NCBI GenBank assembly: GCA_030180135.1
Contig: CM058233.1
Coordinates: forward strand, 58,796,500-58,860,499
Length of the DNA: 64,000 nt
From: Orychophragmus violaceus
Lineage: Eukaryota > Streptophyta > Magnoliopsida > Brassicales > Brassicaceae
Reading direction: 5' to 3'
Made by a program: the position numbers and the translations under genes. Shown in pieces: positions 1 through 11,206 of this stretch. The first letter of the stretch is position 1. Every line of letters starts with the position of its first letter. Under the pieces are notes generated by a model. That model was not told the DNA's origin, searched no databases, and was given only the letters and a program-made list of their open reading frames with translations.

Positions 1-1216
1 CCCCACAACCGTTCCCTCCGGGACCGTCACCGGAAGGAGCGAGGTCTGAGCAGGAGGAGGAGGATAAGCCGGAGGCGGAGGAGGAGCCCGATCGAGGGCA
101 AATAGAAGGGCATTACTAAGGTCGCCCGCCCCCATCTTGTCGACCAGCTCGATCGGGTCTTTCCCGTTCCGGCGACTGCTCACCCTGCGAGATAACGTCT
201 CGCGAGAAAGGGAATTAGCAGCCGAGCTGTCACCCGGAAGAGGTCGAGCTATAAATAAAATAAAAAGGGTCAGACAAGTCAAAACGACAATGATAAACAA
301 AAACATTTCGAACGAAACGACTCACCCTCTCCGGCCCGCTCGGCAATACGAAGCGGAGGCTGAGTATCTTGAGCCGGGAGAGTCCGGAAGGGTCCGGAAG
401 GAAGCGATGGGTTTCGAGGAACCCGAGCGCGGTCCCGCGGAGCTCGCTCAGGGCCGACCCGCAGAACAGCCTGCACACGCTCAGTCGTGAAACTACCCCA
501 ATTAACAGCGCCCCCTCTCAGACGAGCTATCAGAGCCTCTGTGATCGGGTTGGTAGCAAGCGACTCTGGAGCCTCTGTGATAGAAACCGGACCAGATAAG
601 GGACGGCCTGACAAAAAAAACAACAAAATACTAAAACCAGAGTCTTACCGACACTGGGCGACCATCGAGACGGGATAACCGAATAATCAAAGTCCCCGAC
701 CGAATGATGGGTTATCCTGAAAAAGAAATATCGGTCCCTCCATACATCTTTCGTCGGAACTTCCTCGAGGACCCGCCCGAAACGAGGCGAGAGGTAGTAA
801 GTCCCCCGGAACTTAGCGTTGTGTTTCACTGAGCAAACACGCATAAGTTCCTCAGGCCCAAACTCGATTCCTTCTTCTGCGGCCCTGACTTCGAGTCCGA
901 TGACATACCGGACAAAGTTCGGCGTCATCTGATGAAACGCCAGTTGAAGCTGGGCTAGCACCAAAGAGATTAAGCGGAGAATAGGGAAGAAAAGCCCGCA
1001 TTTCTCGAAGTAGGCGTATGAGGCGCAACAATAACCCTCCACCGTGGTCTCCGGCGACATCGCCGGCGACGGAATCACAATTTCCACCTCCAGTGGAATC
1101 CTGCATATCCTCCGCAACCGTTCGATTTGGTTTACGGATAGGGAAGACGGCGGATGTGGGCCAAACGAACCCCCCGCCGTGCTAGTACTAGCCCCTGTCG
1201 CATCTCTGAGAGCCAT
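1..1216 (-). CDS. Spliced gypsy-type gag-like gene ('putative plant transposon protein'), 5' three exons
   Basis: Reading the minus strand, an ATG at 1216 (MALRDATGAS) opens an exon to 649. It is followed by a GT (648-647) to AG (609-608) intron, exon 2 (607-326), a second intron (GTGAG donor at 325, TATAG acceptor at 250-249) and exon 3 from 248 to the window edge. All phases agree (1+2 nt at both junctions) and the reading frame stays open. Exon 1 contains a block with an F-x-K-C-G-L-x-F-P core followed by L-x-L-A-x-x-Q-x-x-P-N, which I recognise as the 'putative gypsy type transposon' family (Pfam Transposase_28 type). Exon 3 encodes a charged stretch and then a proline-rich run. In Brassicaceae this family is spread by Tat-like gypsy elements, but copies annotated as genes are common. 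The C-terminus lies outside the window. Family assignment is from memory of the motif; the gene model rests on the sequence. Confidence 0.7.
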
Positions 1217-2100
1217 AGAAAGCGGTGTATCGGAACAAAGAAAGCAAAGAGTTTTCAAAGGAAATTTTTCCGATGGGAAGAGAAGTAAAAACCAGAGCAA
1301 AAGTAAGAGAAGAAGTGAAAGTGGGAAGAGAAGAAATCACCCTCGGCAAATATGAGAAAATGATAGTGGGAATCGTGCAAAATCTCAACCGCATGATTCC
1401 GAACTCGTAATAATTACGAGAAAATCGAGGTGATTTGGACTCCTCGCTTTCCCCTTAATCTAACCGTAGATTTGAGATCAACGGCTGCGAGTGCGCAGTA
1501 ATTAGGTCACGTCATCAAAAGAACGAGCCTGAAAAGACTCTTCGCAACCTTCGAATCTTAGCCGTTGGCGATCGACCAGATCCACGGCTGGAGATGACGT
1601 TCTCGAACAGATGCACGCCATAACTGCTGACGCGATAAAAAGCAGATCAGCTCGTCCCACGCGCCCGTCCTTGACCATTGGATCGCAACAAGATCTACGG
1701 ATGGGGCGAGAGTAATCATTAGATTTTTCGTCGCCCGAGACACGCGCGCGTATTCCCGAAAACGTCCACCGCCCATTAACCTCGACTTCTCGAAATCAAT
1801 GGGCTGGGGGGCTATTGTTGGTACTGGATTTCCCTCTAGAAAATCCGGCCCATTAACAAACAAGACAAAGGCCCGTATCTATGAGCCCGTTCCAGGATCA
1901 AAGACGAAGAGACGAGCCGATTCGATTGTTGGGCCCAAACGGATGACACTTTAACGAGGCCCAAGCGATGCCAAAGTAAGAGGCGATCGAGCTCGAGCTC
2001 GGCAGGAGACGACGTGGAGGTAGAGCGACTCGGTCTTTTCCAGTTCAACTGATCCGCGAGAATCACGGGGATCGTTACGAAGGAGAGGCCGAAATATCGG
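1217..2100. promoter_or_regulatory. Probable 5' flank of the gag-like gene
   Basis: No convincing coding exon is visible. The stretch carries several GGGCC/GCCCA motifs around 1795-1970 and two CCACGGCTG/CAACGGCTG motifs typical of plant promoters. It lies directly upstream of the minus-strand gene starting at 1216. The assignment as promoter is by position only. Confidence 0.3.
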
Positions 2101-2860
2101 AACAGAGAGGTCAGAGTCGAGACTATTTAAAAGAAGAAGTGGCGACTCATTCAAGATATTCTGACCCTAACTTAGAACACTTCGACTAGATAGCTCGAAC
2201 ATCATACTTTGTACTCTCTTTTCGATTGTGTTTGTTCTATCTCGACGATCAATCTCAATAAAGTCTTTGATTCATAGGAAACTATACCATTTCTATATCC
2301 AAAAGTCCAAATCCACGAATACAAATTCTTAGTGTGAATCTCGGATCTCACACTAGTTTGCTGGACATAATTAAGATTCGCAACGAAAGTTGGTCTATTA
2401 TACTTTTGTGATTCTAGTTCTAGAACCGTTCTTAATTCGACCCCGATTAATTTATTAGTCTGTATTCCTGATTCCATGAGAACTCTCTTAACATGACGCT
2501 TCGCTTGATTGATTTAAAAACCGTCTGCTTTACATTCTGCATTGTTTACTACTTTATTACTGATGTTGCTTAGCTTAATTCAACACTTTACAATCTATCG
2601 CAAGATTCTTGAGTCTCTGTGGATTCGACCCCTATATACTACAATCACGTTATGTGCACTTGCAGTGTAACTATAGGTATTAAACTCTGAGCATATCAAC
2701 TTTTAGTTGACTTTTCCTTGTTTGCTTTCTTTCTTTGATTTCTTGGTTTCAATAGATTTTTTAGGATTGTTAGTATAAACCTCTTTTCTAGTTTTTTTCT
2801 TAAATTAAGTAGTCTCTTGTATTCCTAGTGTGTTGTTCTTCTCACCTCCTTGGATTGATA
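2101..2860. other. LTR-like remnant, no gene seen
   Basis: There is a TATTTAAA-like box near 2122 and an AATAAA at about 2258. A TCTCTGTGGATTCGACCCC motif near 2614-2632 is commonly seen near the ends of plant LTR retrotransposon LTRs. No protein domain is readable on either strand. It may be the remains of an LTR belonging to the element that carries the neighbouring gag-like gene; neither terminus nor target duplication could be fixed. Confidence 0.3.
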
Positions 2861-2869
2861 CCACAAATA

Positions 2870-4130
2870 CTGCATCAACATGTGTAGAGCTTTGAGGAAT
2901 TGATAGTACTTGAACCGAAAATCCTCGCTATCGTCAATCAATTGTGAAACCTTAATATTTGCATCAAATGGGTAATTTTTAATTCACAAGGCTCTGGAAA
3001 TATCACCATCATCAACCCACTTATCAATCCACACTTTAGTCGACTCTCCATTACCAACCCTATGCATAATACCTTTCACCAAAAGCTTTATGCCATAATG
3101 AACGTTGCGCCACACAATTATGGATGATCACCAATACAAGCTTCAAGAAAGATACAATGGTTAAAATAACGGTTCTTTAAGAATTTGGCTATCAAACAAT
3201 CAGTCTCTTGAAGAAATTTCCATGCTTGTTTGGCGAGATTGCCTGATTAAACCCTTAAATATTCATGAAACCCATGCCGCCAAGGTCTTTTGGCACGCAT
3301 AATATTCCGAGAATAGCCAATGAATCTTCCTTTGATGATCATTTGAATTCCACCAAAAATTAATCATTGTATTAGTCAAGTTTCCACACACCGTTTTGGT
3401 AACTTAAAGCACGGCATAGAAAAGACAAGTAGAGATGAAGCCATAAACTTTAGGAGATTTTTTTTGCCTCCTTGAAAAAGATATATCAAGTACCATTCGT
3501 ATATATCTGACTTCATATTGTATTTTATAAATCTTATAGTCTCGACCTTAGAACCGTGAAAGTATTATGGAAGCTCCAAATATTTTCCCATTCCACTTTC
3601 GACCATAATGCCTAAATTATGTCCGATATCATCTTTGATCTGAGCTTCAATCATGGAGCCAAAAGTTATTATGATTTCCCGAGATTGACGGTTTGACCAG
3701 TGGCATATCCATAAACTTTCAGAGTCTGTTGAATCTTATTGAATTGCAGAGGATAAGCCTTATCCATAAATATACTATCATCAACGAATAGTAAGTGGTG
3801 TATGGCTCGACCATTCTCATAAAATGAATGCCTTCAATAGCTCTCTCTTTTTCGCTTTGTTCAATAGGTGAGTACACCCTTCCATGCATAGAGCAAGCAA
3901 GAATGGAGAAAGTAAATTTTCATGTCACAGCCCCCTTTGAAGAATGATGAAACCATGAGATTGATCATTTATCAACACCGAGAATGTAAATGAATTTATA
4001 CAAAATCCATATGATCCATCTAGGAAGAAAACCCAATGCCATTATCTCTCAAATAGCATCACTAGACCTTGCTATAAGATTTGGACATGTCCGTTTTGAC
4101 GACCTTAAAAACTTTTGAAAGACCCGGATA
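2870..4130 (-). pseudogene. Decayed L1-type LINE reverse transcriptase fragment
   Basis: Translated on the minus strand with frame jumps, the stretch gives the order of a plant LINE ORF2. Near 3915-3870 there is an LSPFLLALCMEG segment that normally follows RQGDP. Near 3800-3780 there is FVDDSIFM, corresponding to the FADD catalytic box. This is followed by a Y-G-x-A-x-G-Q-x-V-N motif near 3710, KDLGGMGF near 3290-3265 and LKNRYF..FLEACIGDHPS near 3180-3120. The endonuclease domain and the part upstream of RQGDP are missing, and stops and frameshifts are frequent. It is an older insertion than the intact LINE immediately to its right, which lies in the opposite orientation and is not a continuation of it. 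Confidence 0.75.
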
Positions 4131-4485
4131 GTGCGCAAACCATGCATGATTCATGAGCAATGATTATATTATCTGATAATAACATATCATAAACAAAACC
4201 ACATTGGTTAACCGAAACTATTTTTAGTATTTTTAGGTTTTGGACGTCTACATGGATCTTGGATGTCTATGATTATGAAAATTTAATAATTGATTTTGGT
4301 TGTGGAGCCATTCACTAATAGAATGTTATGTTTAAGTGGAGTCTACACTAGAACTAGAAGCATGTCTCTTTGTACACAATAAATTATAAATTCTTGATTT
4401 GCTTACCACACGTATGCAACGTATATAATATAAAATTTAGTAGCTAAAATTTTTGGAAGCCAAACTCTCTTTGGCACAGGTCCCA

Positions 4486-6675
4486 ATGTCTAACAAATGG
4501 TTCCCGGATGGGAAGCCCTCCGCCGTCCTCCCTGCTTCCGCTCCTCGTGAAAGTAGCCTCCGGCCTCCTCCTCTTCCTCCGGATCCTCCGGATTCTTCTT
4601 TGGAGCTGTCTCATTTCCCACCTCTCTCCCCTAGTGCTTCTGTTTCACCAAGGGGTCAATCTGCTGTTCTTACTACTGCTACGTTTAGTCCGGGTTCCTC
4701 TAAATCAGCCTCCTCTGCTATGGATGTTGATATTCTATCTTCGCCGGTCAAGCTAGCAACTACTGTCATCTCCACCACTGATGTTGCTCCTGCTACATGT
4801 AGCAAATCAACTACTGCTACTGTAGACAAAACTGGATCCAGATCTAGATCTACTGCTACAGTGGAAAAAAATTATACTATTGTTAAACCAAAACAAACTT
4901 CTCCCTTATTTACTAATGCTGCTACTGGGAAGATTGTGTTACCTCAGTTTGGTAATGTAGTCATTATTGATGGTGCTGTTGTTCCTGACCCGACTCCTCT
5001 GAATACTGTCCCTATTGATGATCCTGTTGTTCCCAATACTACTCCTCTAAGTACTGCAAAAGCCCAGACTATTCCAGAGAACCGTGGTGCCAGCTCTACG
5101 ACCAACCATGTCAAAGGGCATGACAATCATGCTGCTGGCAGAGGCAAAACAAGCCTCAGACCTGCTGTTGGAAAGGTCACAACTGAGCCTTCTCGTCCAC
5201 TGCAGAATCCTGCTCCTACTTTGGTTGAGAAGATAAGAAAGACAGTAAACCGTGGTATTCAGCGACAAGGGCCAGCTCTTTTCTCAAGTAATGGTAGCCC
5301 AACAGTGATCATCCCGGAGGAAGTCTATCAACGTGGTGCCGAGTTGCACAAGGAATTCCTTGTCTGTTACTTCTGTGGTCGAGCTCCACCCTATAAGCAA
5401 ATTCAGAGTGTTGTTAACTATATGTGGGGTAAAGGTAAACACATAGAGATTCACACTAACCTTTTGGCCAACTCGATGATTATGAGAGTCCCAAATGATT
5501 TCATAAGAGCAAAGATTTTGGAAAAACGTATTTGGTACATAGGTGATTCTATGCTCCATGTCCATCAATGGGGTTCACACACTACTGCCACTGATGCTCC
5601 TCTCCAATCTGTTCCCATATGGGCCCATCTCCGCAATGTACCTTTGGACTTAAGGTCCCTGGAAGGACTTGGATGGGTAACAGGAGCACTAGGTGAGCCG
5701 ATAGAAACAGATGACTACACAATCAACATGGTGAGTCTTGTCATTTCTCATGTCAAGGTTGAAGTGGATCTGACTAAGCCTCTCCAAAGACTCATTGAGC
5801 TCCCAAGAAGTGATGGCAGAATGGTAAGTGTTGAGGTGGACTATCCCTGGATCCCTCCTACGTGTTCTAATTGCAAGGAACTAGGTCACATATCCAGAAA
5901 CTGTCTCTTGCCTCTCAAGGAAACATCTACTAAACCAGCCACTACTATTCCCCATGAAACTGCTACTGTTGTGGATGAAACGGCAAACTTGGACTCTGAT
6001 ATTGGTATGTCCCTGGATATTTCTCCTTTAAAGGACATGGGAAATGCTACCAACTCAAGCAGCCTTACTACAACCACTGCCACTACAACCACTGCCATTA
6101 TCTCTCCACAAGTCATCAGCGCTCCTCCTCCGAAAGTCTTGCAGGAATCTCTGCAAGCTGGCTCTTCTATGGTTGATACTACCTGTTCTGATTCTGAACC
6201 TGTCCAGGAGGTTTTTAGTGGTATTGCCTCCAGTGTGCTTCATACTGATTCTTTGGCAAATATCTTGGCGGATGTGGCAACTCTTCCAAGTTTTCAACTT
6301 AATAATGTGGAAAACCCAGAGGATCCTGCATCAAACCTCAAACTAATGAACAAGTGGGAAACCATATACTCTATTGAACCATTGGATGTACCTTATGTTG
6401 TTGGTCTTCCAGCCTCAATCATGCCATCAGGGGAACCTTATCCTCATAGTCCTATATTTGACATTGACCCGGATGCTAAACGGAAGAAGTATAAATCTCA
6501 TCTTCCCTCTCCTGCTAAGCCTCCACTTGCTCCTCGTGCTGCCTCTCTGGATAAGGTTGATCCCCATCCCCAACCTTTGCTGCAGGAAGCTTCTGAGGTT
6601 CAACAAACTGTCCACTTGGATCTCTCTCTTGATGGAAGCCTCTCCGCCGTAGGGGAGAGTGACCTTCACCTATGA
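4486..6675 (+). CDS. LINE ORF1: DUF4283 and CCHC zinc-knuckle nucleic-acid-binding protein
   Basis: This 729-codon frame starts at the first in-frame ATG (4486, MSNKWFPDGK); a TTG at 4453 is in the same frame but is not a plausible plant start. The first 250 residues are low-complexity, rich in Ser, Thr and Pro. A DUF4283-like domain (about residues 285-400) contains the KGKHIEIHTN and RVPNDFIRAKILEKRIWYIG segments typical of plant LINE ORF1. A single zinc knuckle C-x2-C-x4-H-x4-C (CSNCKELGHISRNC) follows at about residues 460-475. The C-terminal third is again low complexity. ORF1 proteins of this type bind the element RNA and form the ribonucleoprotein that is reverse transcribed. The stop codon overlaps the ORF2 start as ATGA. 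Confidence 0.9.
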   Translation: MSNKWFPDGKPSAVLPASAPRESSLRPPPLPPDPPDSSLELSHFPPLSPSASVSPRGQSAVLTTATFSPGSSKSASSAMDVDILSSPVKLATTVISTTDVAPATCSKSTTATVDKTGSRSRSTATVEKNYTIVKPKQTSPLFTNAATGKIVLPQFGNVVIIDGAVVPDPTPLNTVPIDDPVVPNTTPLSTAKAQTIPENRGASSTTNHVKGHDNHAAGRGKTSLRPAVGKVTTEPSRPLQNPAPTLVEKIRKTVNRGIQRQGPALFSSNGSPTVIIPEEVYQRGAELHKEFLVCYFCGRAPPYKQIQSVVNYMWGKGKHIEIHTNLLANSMIMRVPNDFIRAKILEKRIWYIGDSMLHVHQWGSHTTATDAPLQSVPIWAHLRNVPLDLRSLEGLGWVTGALGEPIETDDYTINMVSLVISHVKVEVDLTKPLQRLIELPRSDGRMVSVEVDYPWIPPTCSNCKELGHISRNCLLPLKETSTKPATTIPHETATVVDETANLDSDIGMSLDISPLKDMGNATNSSSLTTTTATTTTAIISPQVISAPPPKVLQESLQAGSSMVDTTCSDSEPVQEVFSGIASSVLHTDSLANILADVATLPSFQLNNVENPEDPASNLKLMNKWETIYSIEPLDVPYVVGLPASIMPSGEPYPHSPIFDIDPDAKRKKYKSHLPSPAKPPLAPRAASLDKVDPHPQPLLQEASEVQQTVHLDLSLDGSLSAVGESDLHL

Positions 6676-9600
6676 GTATAAAATCATTTTTTTGGAATGT
6701 CAGAGGGCTTAATGACTCTGATAAGCATCAACCTTTTGTTAGCTGGTTATTAACTAATAAACCATGCTTTGGTGCTATTTTGGAATCTCATATTAAGGAA
6801 AACAATATGAACCATATTATGTCTAAAGTTTGCAGAGACTGGAATTTTACCTCTAATCACAACTGGGATGATGATGGTCGAGTGATTCTCATCTGGAAGG
6901 ATCCTGCCGATTGTCATGTTCTTCACCAGACTCGTCAGTCTATTACTTGTGAAGTCACTATTGGATCCTCAAGAAAATTCATCTTCACGGCTGTTTATGC
7001 CTCTAACCTTGCAGCTGAGCGTACTGACCTTTGGATTGACCTTCTTAACACTTGGCAGGCTCTATCCCTGGATGATAAACCATGGTTGGTTGGAGGAGAC
7101 CTAAACCAAATCCTCCACCCCTCTGAGCACTCTTCCAATGATACTAGTATAATGGATAGTTCAATGTGTGAGTTAAGGGACACTCTTCTTCAAGCTGGCC
7201 TCTTTGATCTGCGGTACCAAGGAGAAAACTTCACCTGGTCAAACAAGCAACCTATCCTGCCAATTGCTAAGAAGTTAGACAGGCTTCTAGTAAATAGCAA
7301 ATGGATTGAGCAGTTTCCTAATAGTACAGCTACCTTCCTTGCTCCAGAAATCTCGGATCATAGCCCCTGCCTCATGGATTCTTCTGTTCAAATCCTACAG
7401 GTAGGCTCTAAGCCTTACAAGTTCTATAATTATCTCACTAAACACCCAGAGTTTAGGAATGTTATAAGTCAGGCGTGGTGTCTCCTGGGGGAACCTGCTG
7501 CTAACCTGTCCAAATTATGTTGGAAGCTGAAGCAAATTAAAGTTGATCTCAGAAAGCTGAATAAGGATAACTTTTCTAAGATTCAGGAAAGAGTTTCAGC
7601 TGTACACCTTGAGCTCAAAAGAGTGCAGCTTGAAACCCTCTCTAATCCTTCACAGGCTGTGTTCCTTGAAGAGAGAACTCTCCATGACAAATGGCTTTTC
7701 CTGAGATTGATTGAAGAAAGTTACTTCAAGCAGAAATCAAGAATCAATTTTCTAAAGGAAGGGGACTTTAACACCACTTACTTCCATAGAATTGCTCAGG
7801 TCAGAGCTGGTTACAACTTGATAAGATCTTTCATTTTGGACAATGGAACCATGCTCTGTGACCCGATGGAAATGCAAAATCTTGCCATAAACCACTTCAC
7901 TTTCATCCTGGCTCCTGCCAATGCTTGCTGCTGCATGGCCTCCTTTGACTGGTTTCAGGCCATTTTGTCCTACAGATGTCCTCCCTCAGACCAGGCTCGC
8001 ATGGTCACCCTCCCTCTCCCTGTTGAAATCAAGTCTGTGTTATTCAAGTTGAATCCTAATAAAGCCCCAGGACCTGATGGTCTAACATCAGGGTTTTTCA
8101 AAGCTGCATGGGATGTTCTCGGACAGGAGGTAACTGAAGCTATCTCCCTATTCTTCACTACTGGTTATCTATCTCCTGCTGCTAATGCAACTATCTTGAC
8201 TCTGGTCCCTAAATTCCCTGGTGCTAGCTCTATCAGTGACTATAGACCTATTTCCTGTCTAAACACGGTGTACAAAGTCATATCAAAGCTACTGGTGATC
8301 CGCCTAAAACCTATCTTAGGAAGTCTTATCTTGCCTAATCAGACGGCTTTCATTAAGGGGAGGCTTCTACTTGAAAACACAGTTCTGGCTAGTGAAATTG
8401 TAAATGGTTATCATAAGGACAGAGGACCTAAAAGGATTACTATTAAAGTTGATATTGCAAAGGCTTTTGACACAGTGGATTGGGGATTTATTATTACCTG
8501 TTTAAGAAGTATCCATGTCCCTCAGCAGTACATTCAGTGGATTGAGGCTTGCCTTTGCACTACTTCTTTCAGTGTTGGTTATAATGGCAGAATCCATGGT
8601 CACTTCAAGGGGAAACGTGGCCTAAGGCAAGGGGACCCGCTGTCCCCTTACCTCTTTGTCATTGTTATGAACTGTCTCTCCATCCTGTTGAACAAGGCAG
8701 CTGAAAATGGGTTAACTGGTTATCATGATAAGTGTGCAAACACAAAACTGACACATCTTAGCTTCGCAGATGACTTACTTATCTTTATTGATGGTAGCAT
8801 TGAGTCTGTGCAAGGTGTGTTGCAGGTGTTGCGCCAATTTGAGAGACTATCTGGCCTTGCAATGAGTGTAAATAAAACAAGTTTCTTCACCTCTGGCCTC
8901 ACTTGCCATGAAATCAGTGCCATCTCTGTCTCTACTGGCCTATCACATGCTTCTCTTCCAATTCGCTACTTGGGAGTTCCTCTCTGCACCAAAAAATTAA
9001 CCATTGTAAACTGTGAGCCTCTGTTGCATCAGATTAAGATGAAAATAACATCATGGAGTGCACGGTCCCTTTCTTTTTCTGGACGGCTTCTCTTACTTAC
9101 TACAGTTATTGCGGGTATCTCTAACTTTTGGTGCTCAACATTCATTCTCCCTAAGAAAGTAATAGATAAGATTCATTCAATGAGTGCTGCTTATCTATGG
9201 AAAGGGTCAATTGAGGGACACTATGCTGCTAGAGTGGCTTGGGAATCTATCACTAAACCAAAAGCAGAGGGAGGATTAGGCATCAAAAACCTGGTTTGTT
9301 GGAACAATGCTTGTGCTATGCGTCTCATCTGGCTTCTCTTCTTCAAATCTGGCTCAATCTGGGTCGCTTGGTTCACAAAGGAGGTCCTTGATAACTCCTT
9401 ATCTAACTACTGGACATACAACAACATAAGGGATTATTCTTGGTTAGCTAACAAGCTGTTGAAGCTTAAACCTGAGGCTTTTAAAAGGATCAAAACAGTG
9501 ATTGGGAATGGACAAACCTGTCTGTTCTGGCATCAGAATTGGACACCGTTTGGAGACCTCCGTGACTTCCTATCTGCAAGTTCAAACAGACCGATGGGAG

Positions 9601-10196
9601 TTCATATAGGTGCAACAATCAATGATGTTTTTATTAATGGGAGATGGAATCTACGCCCTGCGAGATCAGATTCACAAGTCTTCTTACACTCTTTTCTCAT
9701 AACTGTCGAGTTAACTGATTGTGATGATACTTATGAGTGGGTTATTCAAGACAAAGCTAGTGTTAAATTCTCTACTGGAGCTCTTTATGATGACATGAGA
9801 GAAAGCAGTGAAATAGTACCTTGGTCTAAGGTGGTTTGGAACTCTTATGGGATCCCTCGGCACAGCTTCTTATGTTGGCTCTTCCTCCTGAATCGCTGCC
9901 CAACAAGAGACCGGCTAATCAGATGGGGTCTGCCTACAAGTGCAACTTGTCTGCTCTGCAATCTTGGTCTGGAATCTCGGGATCATATCTTCTATCAGTG
10001 CTCTTACTCTTGGTCAATATGGTCTTCTGTTGCTGGTCGATGTAGCCTTGTCCCTGACCGGAGTTGGCATGATACTATCACCTCGCTTCAATCTTCAAAC
10101 CAGCCTAGGGAAATCAAAAGACTGCAGTTATTAGCATGGCAATGCACAATCTATTTTCTGTGGAATGAAAGGAATAATCGCTTGCACAGAAGTTAA
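6672..10196 (+). CDS. LINE ORF2: endonuclease-reverse transcriptase polyprotein
   Basis: The frame has 1,174 codons and is uninterrupted. Residues 1 to about 235 form an apurinic-type exonuclease-endonuclease-phosphatase domain (FFWNVRGLN at the start, GGDLNQIL in the middle, SDHSPC at its end), which nicks the target DNA. The reverse transcriptase follows: NPNKAPGPDG near residue 460, KVDIAKAFDTVDW near 595, GLRQGDPLSPYLF near 650 and the catalytic LSFADDLLIF near 697. A C-terminal zf-RVT domain (residues 1060-1125) shows WLFLLNRCPTRDRL, CLLC and a distal H-x3-C. No RNase H domain is present and the frame ends shortly after zf-RVT, as in many plant L1 elements. Translation may be coupled to ORF1 through the 4-base overlap. 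Confidence 0.93.
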   Translation: MSIKSFFWNVRGLNDSDKHQPFVSWLLTNKPCFGAILESHIKENNMNHIMSKVCRDWNFTSNHNWDDDGRVILIWKDPADCHVLHQTRQSITCEVTIGSSRKFIFTAVYASNLAAERTDLWIDLLNTWQALSLDDKPWLVGGDLNQILHPSEHSSNDTSIMDSSMCELRDTLLQAGLFDLRYQGENFTWSNKQPILPIAKKLDRLLVNSKWIEQFPNSTATFLAPEISDHSPCLMDSSVQILQVGSKPYKFYNYLTKHPEFRNVISQAWCLLGEPAANLSKLCWKLKQIKVDLRKLNKDNFSKIQERVSAVHLELKRVQLETLSNPSQAVFLEERTLHDKWLFLRLIEESYFKQKSRINFLKEGDFNTTYFHRIAQVRAGYNLIRSFILDNGTMLCDPMEMQNLAINHFTFILAPANACCCMASFDWFQAILSYRCPPSDQARMVTLPLPVEIKSVLFKLNPNKAPGPDGLTSGFFKAAWDVLGQEVTEAISLFFTTGYLSPAANATILTLVPKFPGASSISDYRPISCLNTVYKVISKLLVIRLKPILGSLILPNQTAFIKGRLLLENTVLASEIVNGYHKDRGPKRITIKVDIAKAFDTVDWGFIITCLRSIHVPQQYIQWIEACLCTTSFSVGYNGRIHGHFKGKRGLRQGDPLSPYLFVIVMNCLSILLNKAAENGLTGYHDKCANTKLTHLSFADDLLIFIDGSIESVQGVLQVLRQFERLSGLAMSVNKTSFFTSGLTCHEISAISVSTGLSHASLPIRYLGVPLCTKKLTIVNCEPLLHQIKMKITSWSARSLSFSGRLLLLTTVIAGISNFWCSTFILPKKVIDKIHSMSAAYLWKGSIEGHYAARVAWESITKPKAEGGLGIKNLVCWNNACAMRLIWLLFFKSGSIWVAWFTKEVLDNSLSNYWTYNNIRDYSWLANKLLKLKPEAFKRIKTVIGNGQTCLFWHQNWTPFGDLRDFLSASSNRPMGVHIGATINDVFINGRWNLRPARSDSQVFLHSFLITVELTDCDDTYEWVIQDKASVKFSTGALYDDMRESSEIVPWSKVVWNSYGIPRHSFLCWLFLLNRCPTRDRLIRWGLPTSATCLLCNLGLESRDHIFYQCSYSWSIWSSVAGRCSLVPDRSWHDTITSLQSSNQPREIKRLQLLAWQCTIYFLWNERNNRLHRS

Positions 10197-11206
10197 TTCA
10201 AATCTACTGATATGATTACCCGAACTATAGACTCCACAATAAGGAATCGCATCTCGGCTATTGGGCACACTAACCCAATCGTGGCTTCTACAATGATACA
10301 ACGGTGGTTTTCAACAGCGACTTGACTCTCGGTGGATCTGGTCCTATAGCTCTCAGAAATCCTCTGCTTGCTCCTGCCCCGAATTATGTTGTGCCATCTA
10401 TAGGTTCCTTCCATCATCCTTGGATCTGGTTTATGGCTCTCTGTATTTGCAGATTTGCCCCTGCCAGGATGTATTCGTCTCTCCAACTTGTCCTCTTCTG
10501 ATTCTTGCTCAGATTTCACCCAACGCGTCGCGTACTAGGTGGATCTGTCCTCTAGCACTGAGATCTATCTGGTTTCTCTGGTCCTCTAATTGGACTCTTT
10601 CTACTGTCTGGTGGTGTCCCTCTATCATCCTGGGATCTGATATTAGGCTCTCTGTCTGCGCTGTTTACTCCGGCCAGGAGGATGATTAGTCTCGGATGAA
10701 TCGCCTTTATCTCTGGGAAAGTATGGATCTGGTTCTTATGGCTCTCTGTCGTTTCAGCTTGCCCCTACCTGCTTTCCCCTATACTTCAATTTTTTCCAAC
10801 AACGATCTGGGCTCTTGCTTCTCCATGGTTCTGTTCTGACCCTCTCTTCGGTCTCGGCTCCAGCGGTTACTCGGCTACTTCTCATGTTCTCCTTCTACAC
10901 CAGAAAAGAGGTTGCACCTTAATCCGCTCGATGGGGAGTTGGTTAAGCTCTGCTTCTCTCTCTCTGGATCTTCGGGGTGTGTAATGATTCGCTCATGGGG
11001 GGAACTGATTGTTACATGCTCCATGGCTCTTCTTGTTTCTCTGCTTGTGGTCTTCTGCAATCTTTCATTCTGGTTCATCTGTTTTCTTTAGCGTTGCTAA
11101 TTTGGGGGGTTTTTTGTTTTGTTGGGCTGTAATTCCTTCTGCCTTTGGGCTGTAACATTTTGGGTCTTTTATTTTAATATAAGAAGTTATGCAAAAAAAA
11201 AAAAAA
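10197..11206 (+). other. LINE 3' untranslated region and poly(A) tail
   Basis: No further domain is encoded. The stretch is pyrimidine-rich and contains loosely repeated GGATCTG-TTCTCTGG-TCCTCT segments, especially 10320-10780. It ends in TTTTATTTTAATATAAGAAG and then the A tail (11193-11208). Confidence 0.8.

Larger units (their letters stand above)
4431..11206 (+). mobile_element. Full-length or nearly full-length LINE (L1-type non-LTR retrotransposon)
   Basis: The element is bounded by a perfect 13-bp direct repeat AACGTATATAATA at 4418-4430 and 11207-11219 (the first bases of the 3' copy are ambiguous with the poly(A) tail). It has two long overlapping ORFs (4486-6675 and 6672-10196), a 3' untranslated region of about 1 kb and a tail of roughly 16 A residues. 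Such target duplication plus poly(A) is diagnostic of target-primed reverse transcription. Both ORFs are open, which suggests a young insertion. The 5' UTR is only 55 bp, and the ORF1 frame is open upstream of its first ATG to the element start region, so slight 5' truncation cannot be excluded. Confidence 0.93.

Noticed and set aside
2202..2477. 91-codon minus-strand frame in the LTR-like remnant
   Set aside because: No domain, and LTR-like signals surround it.
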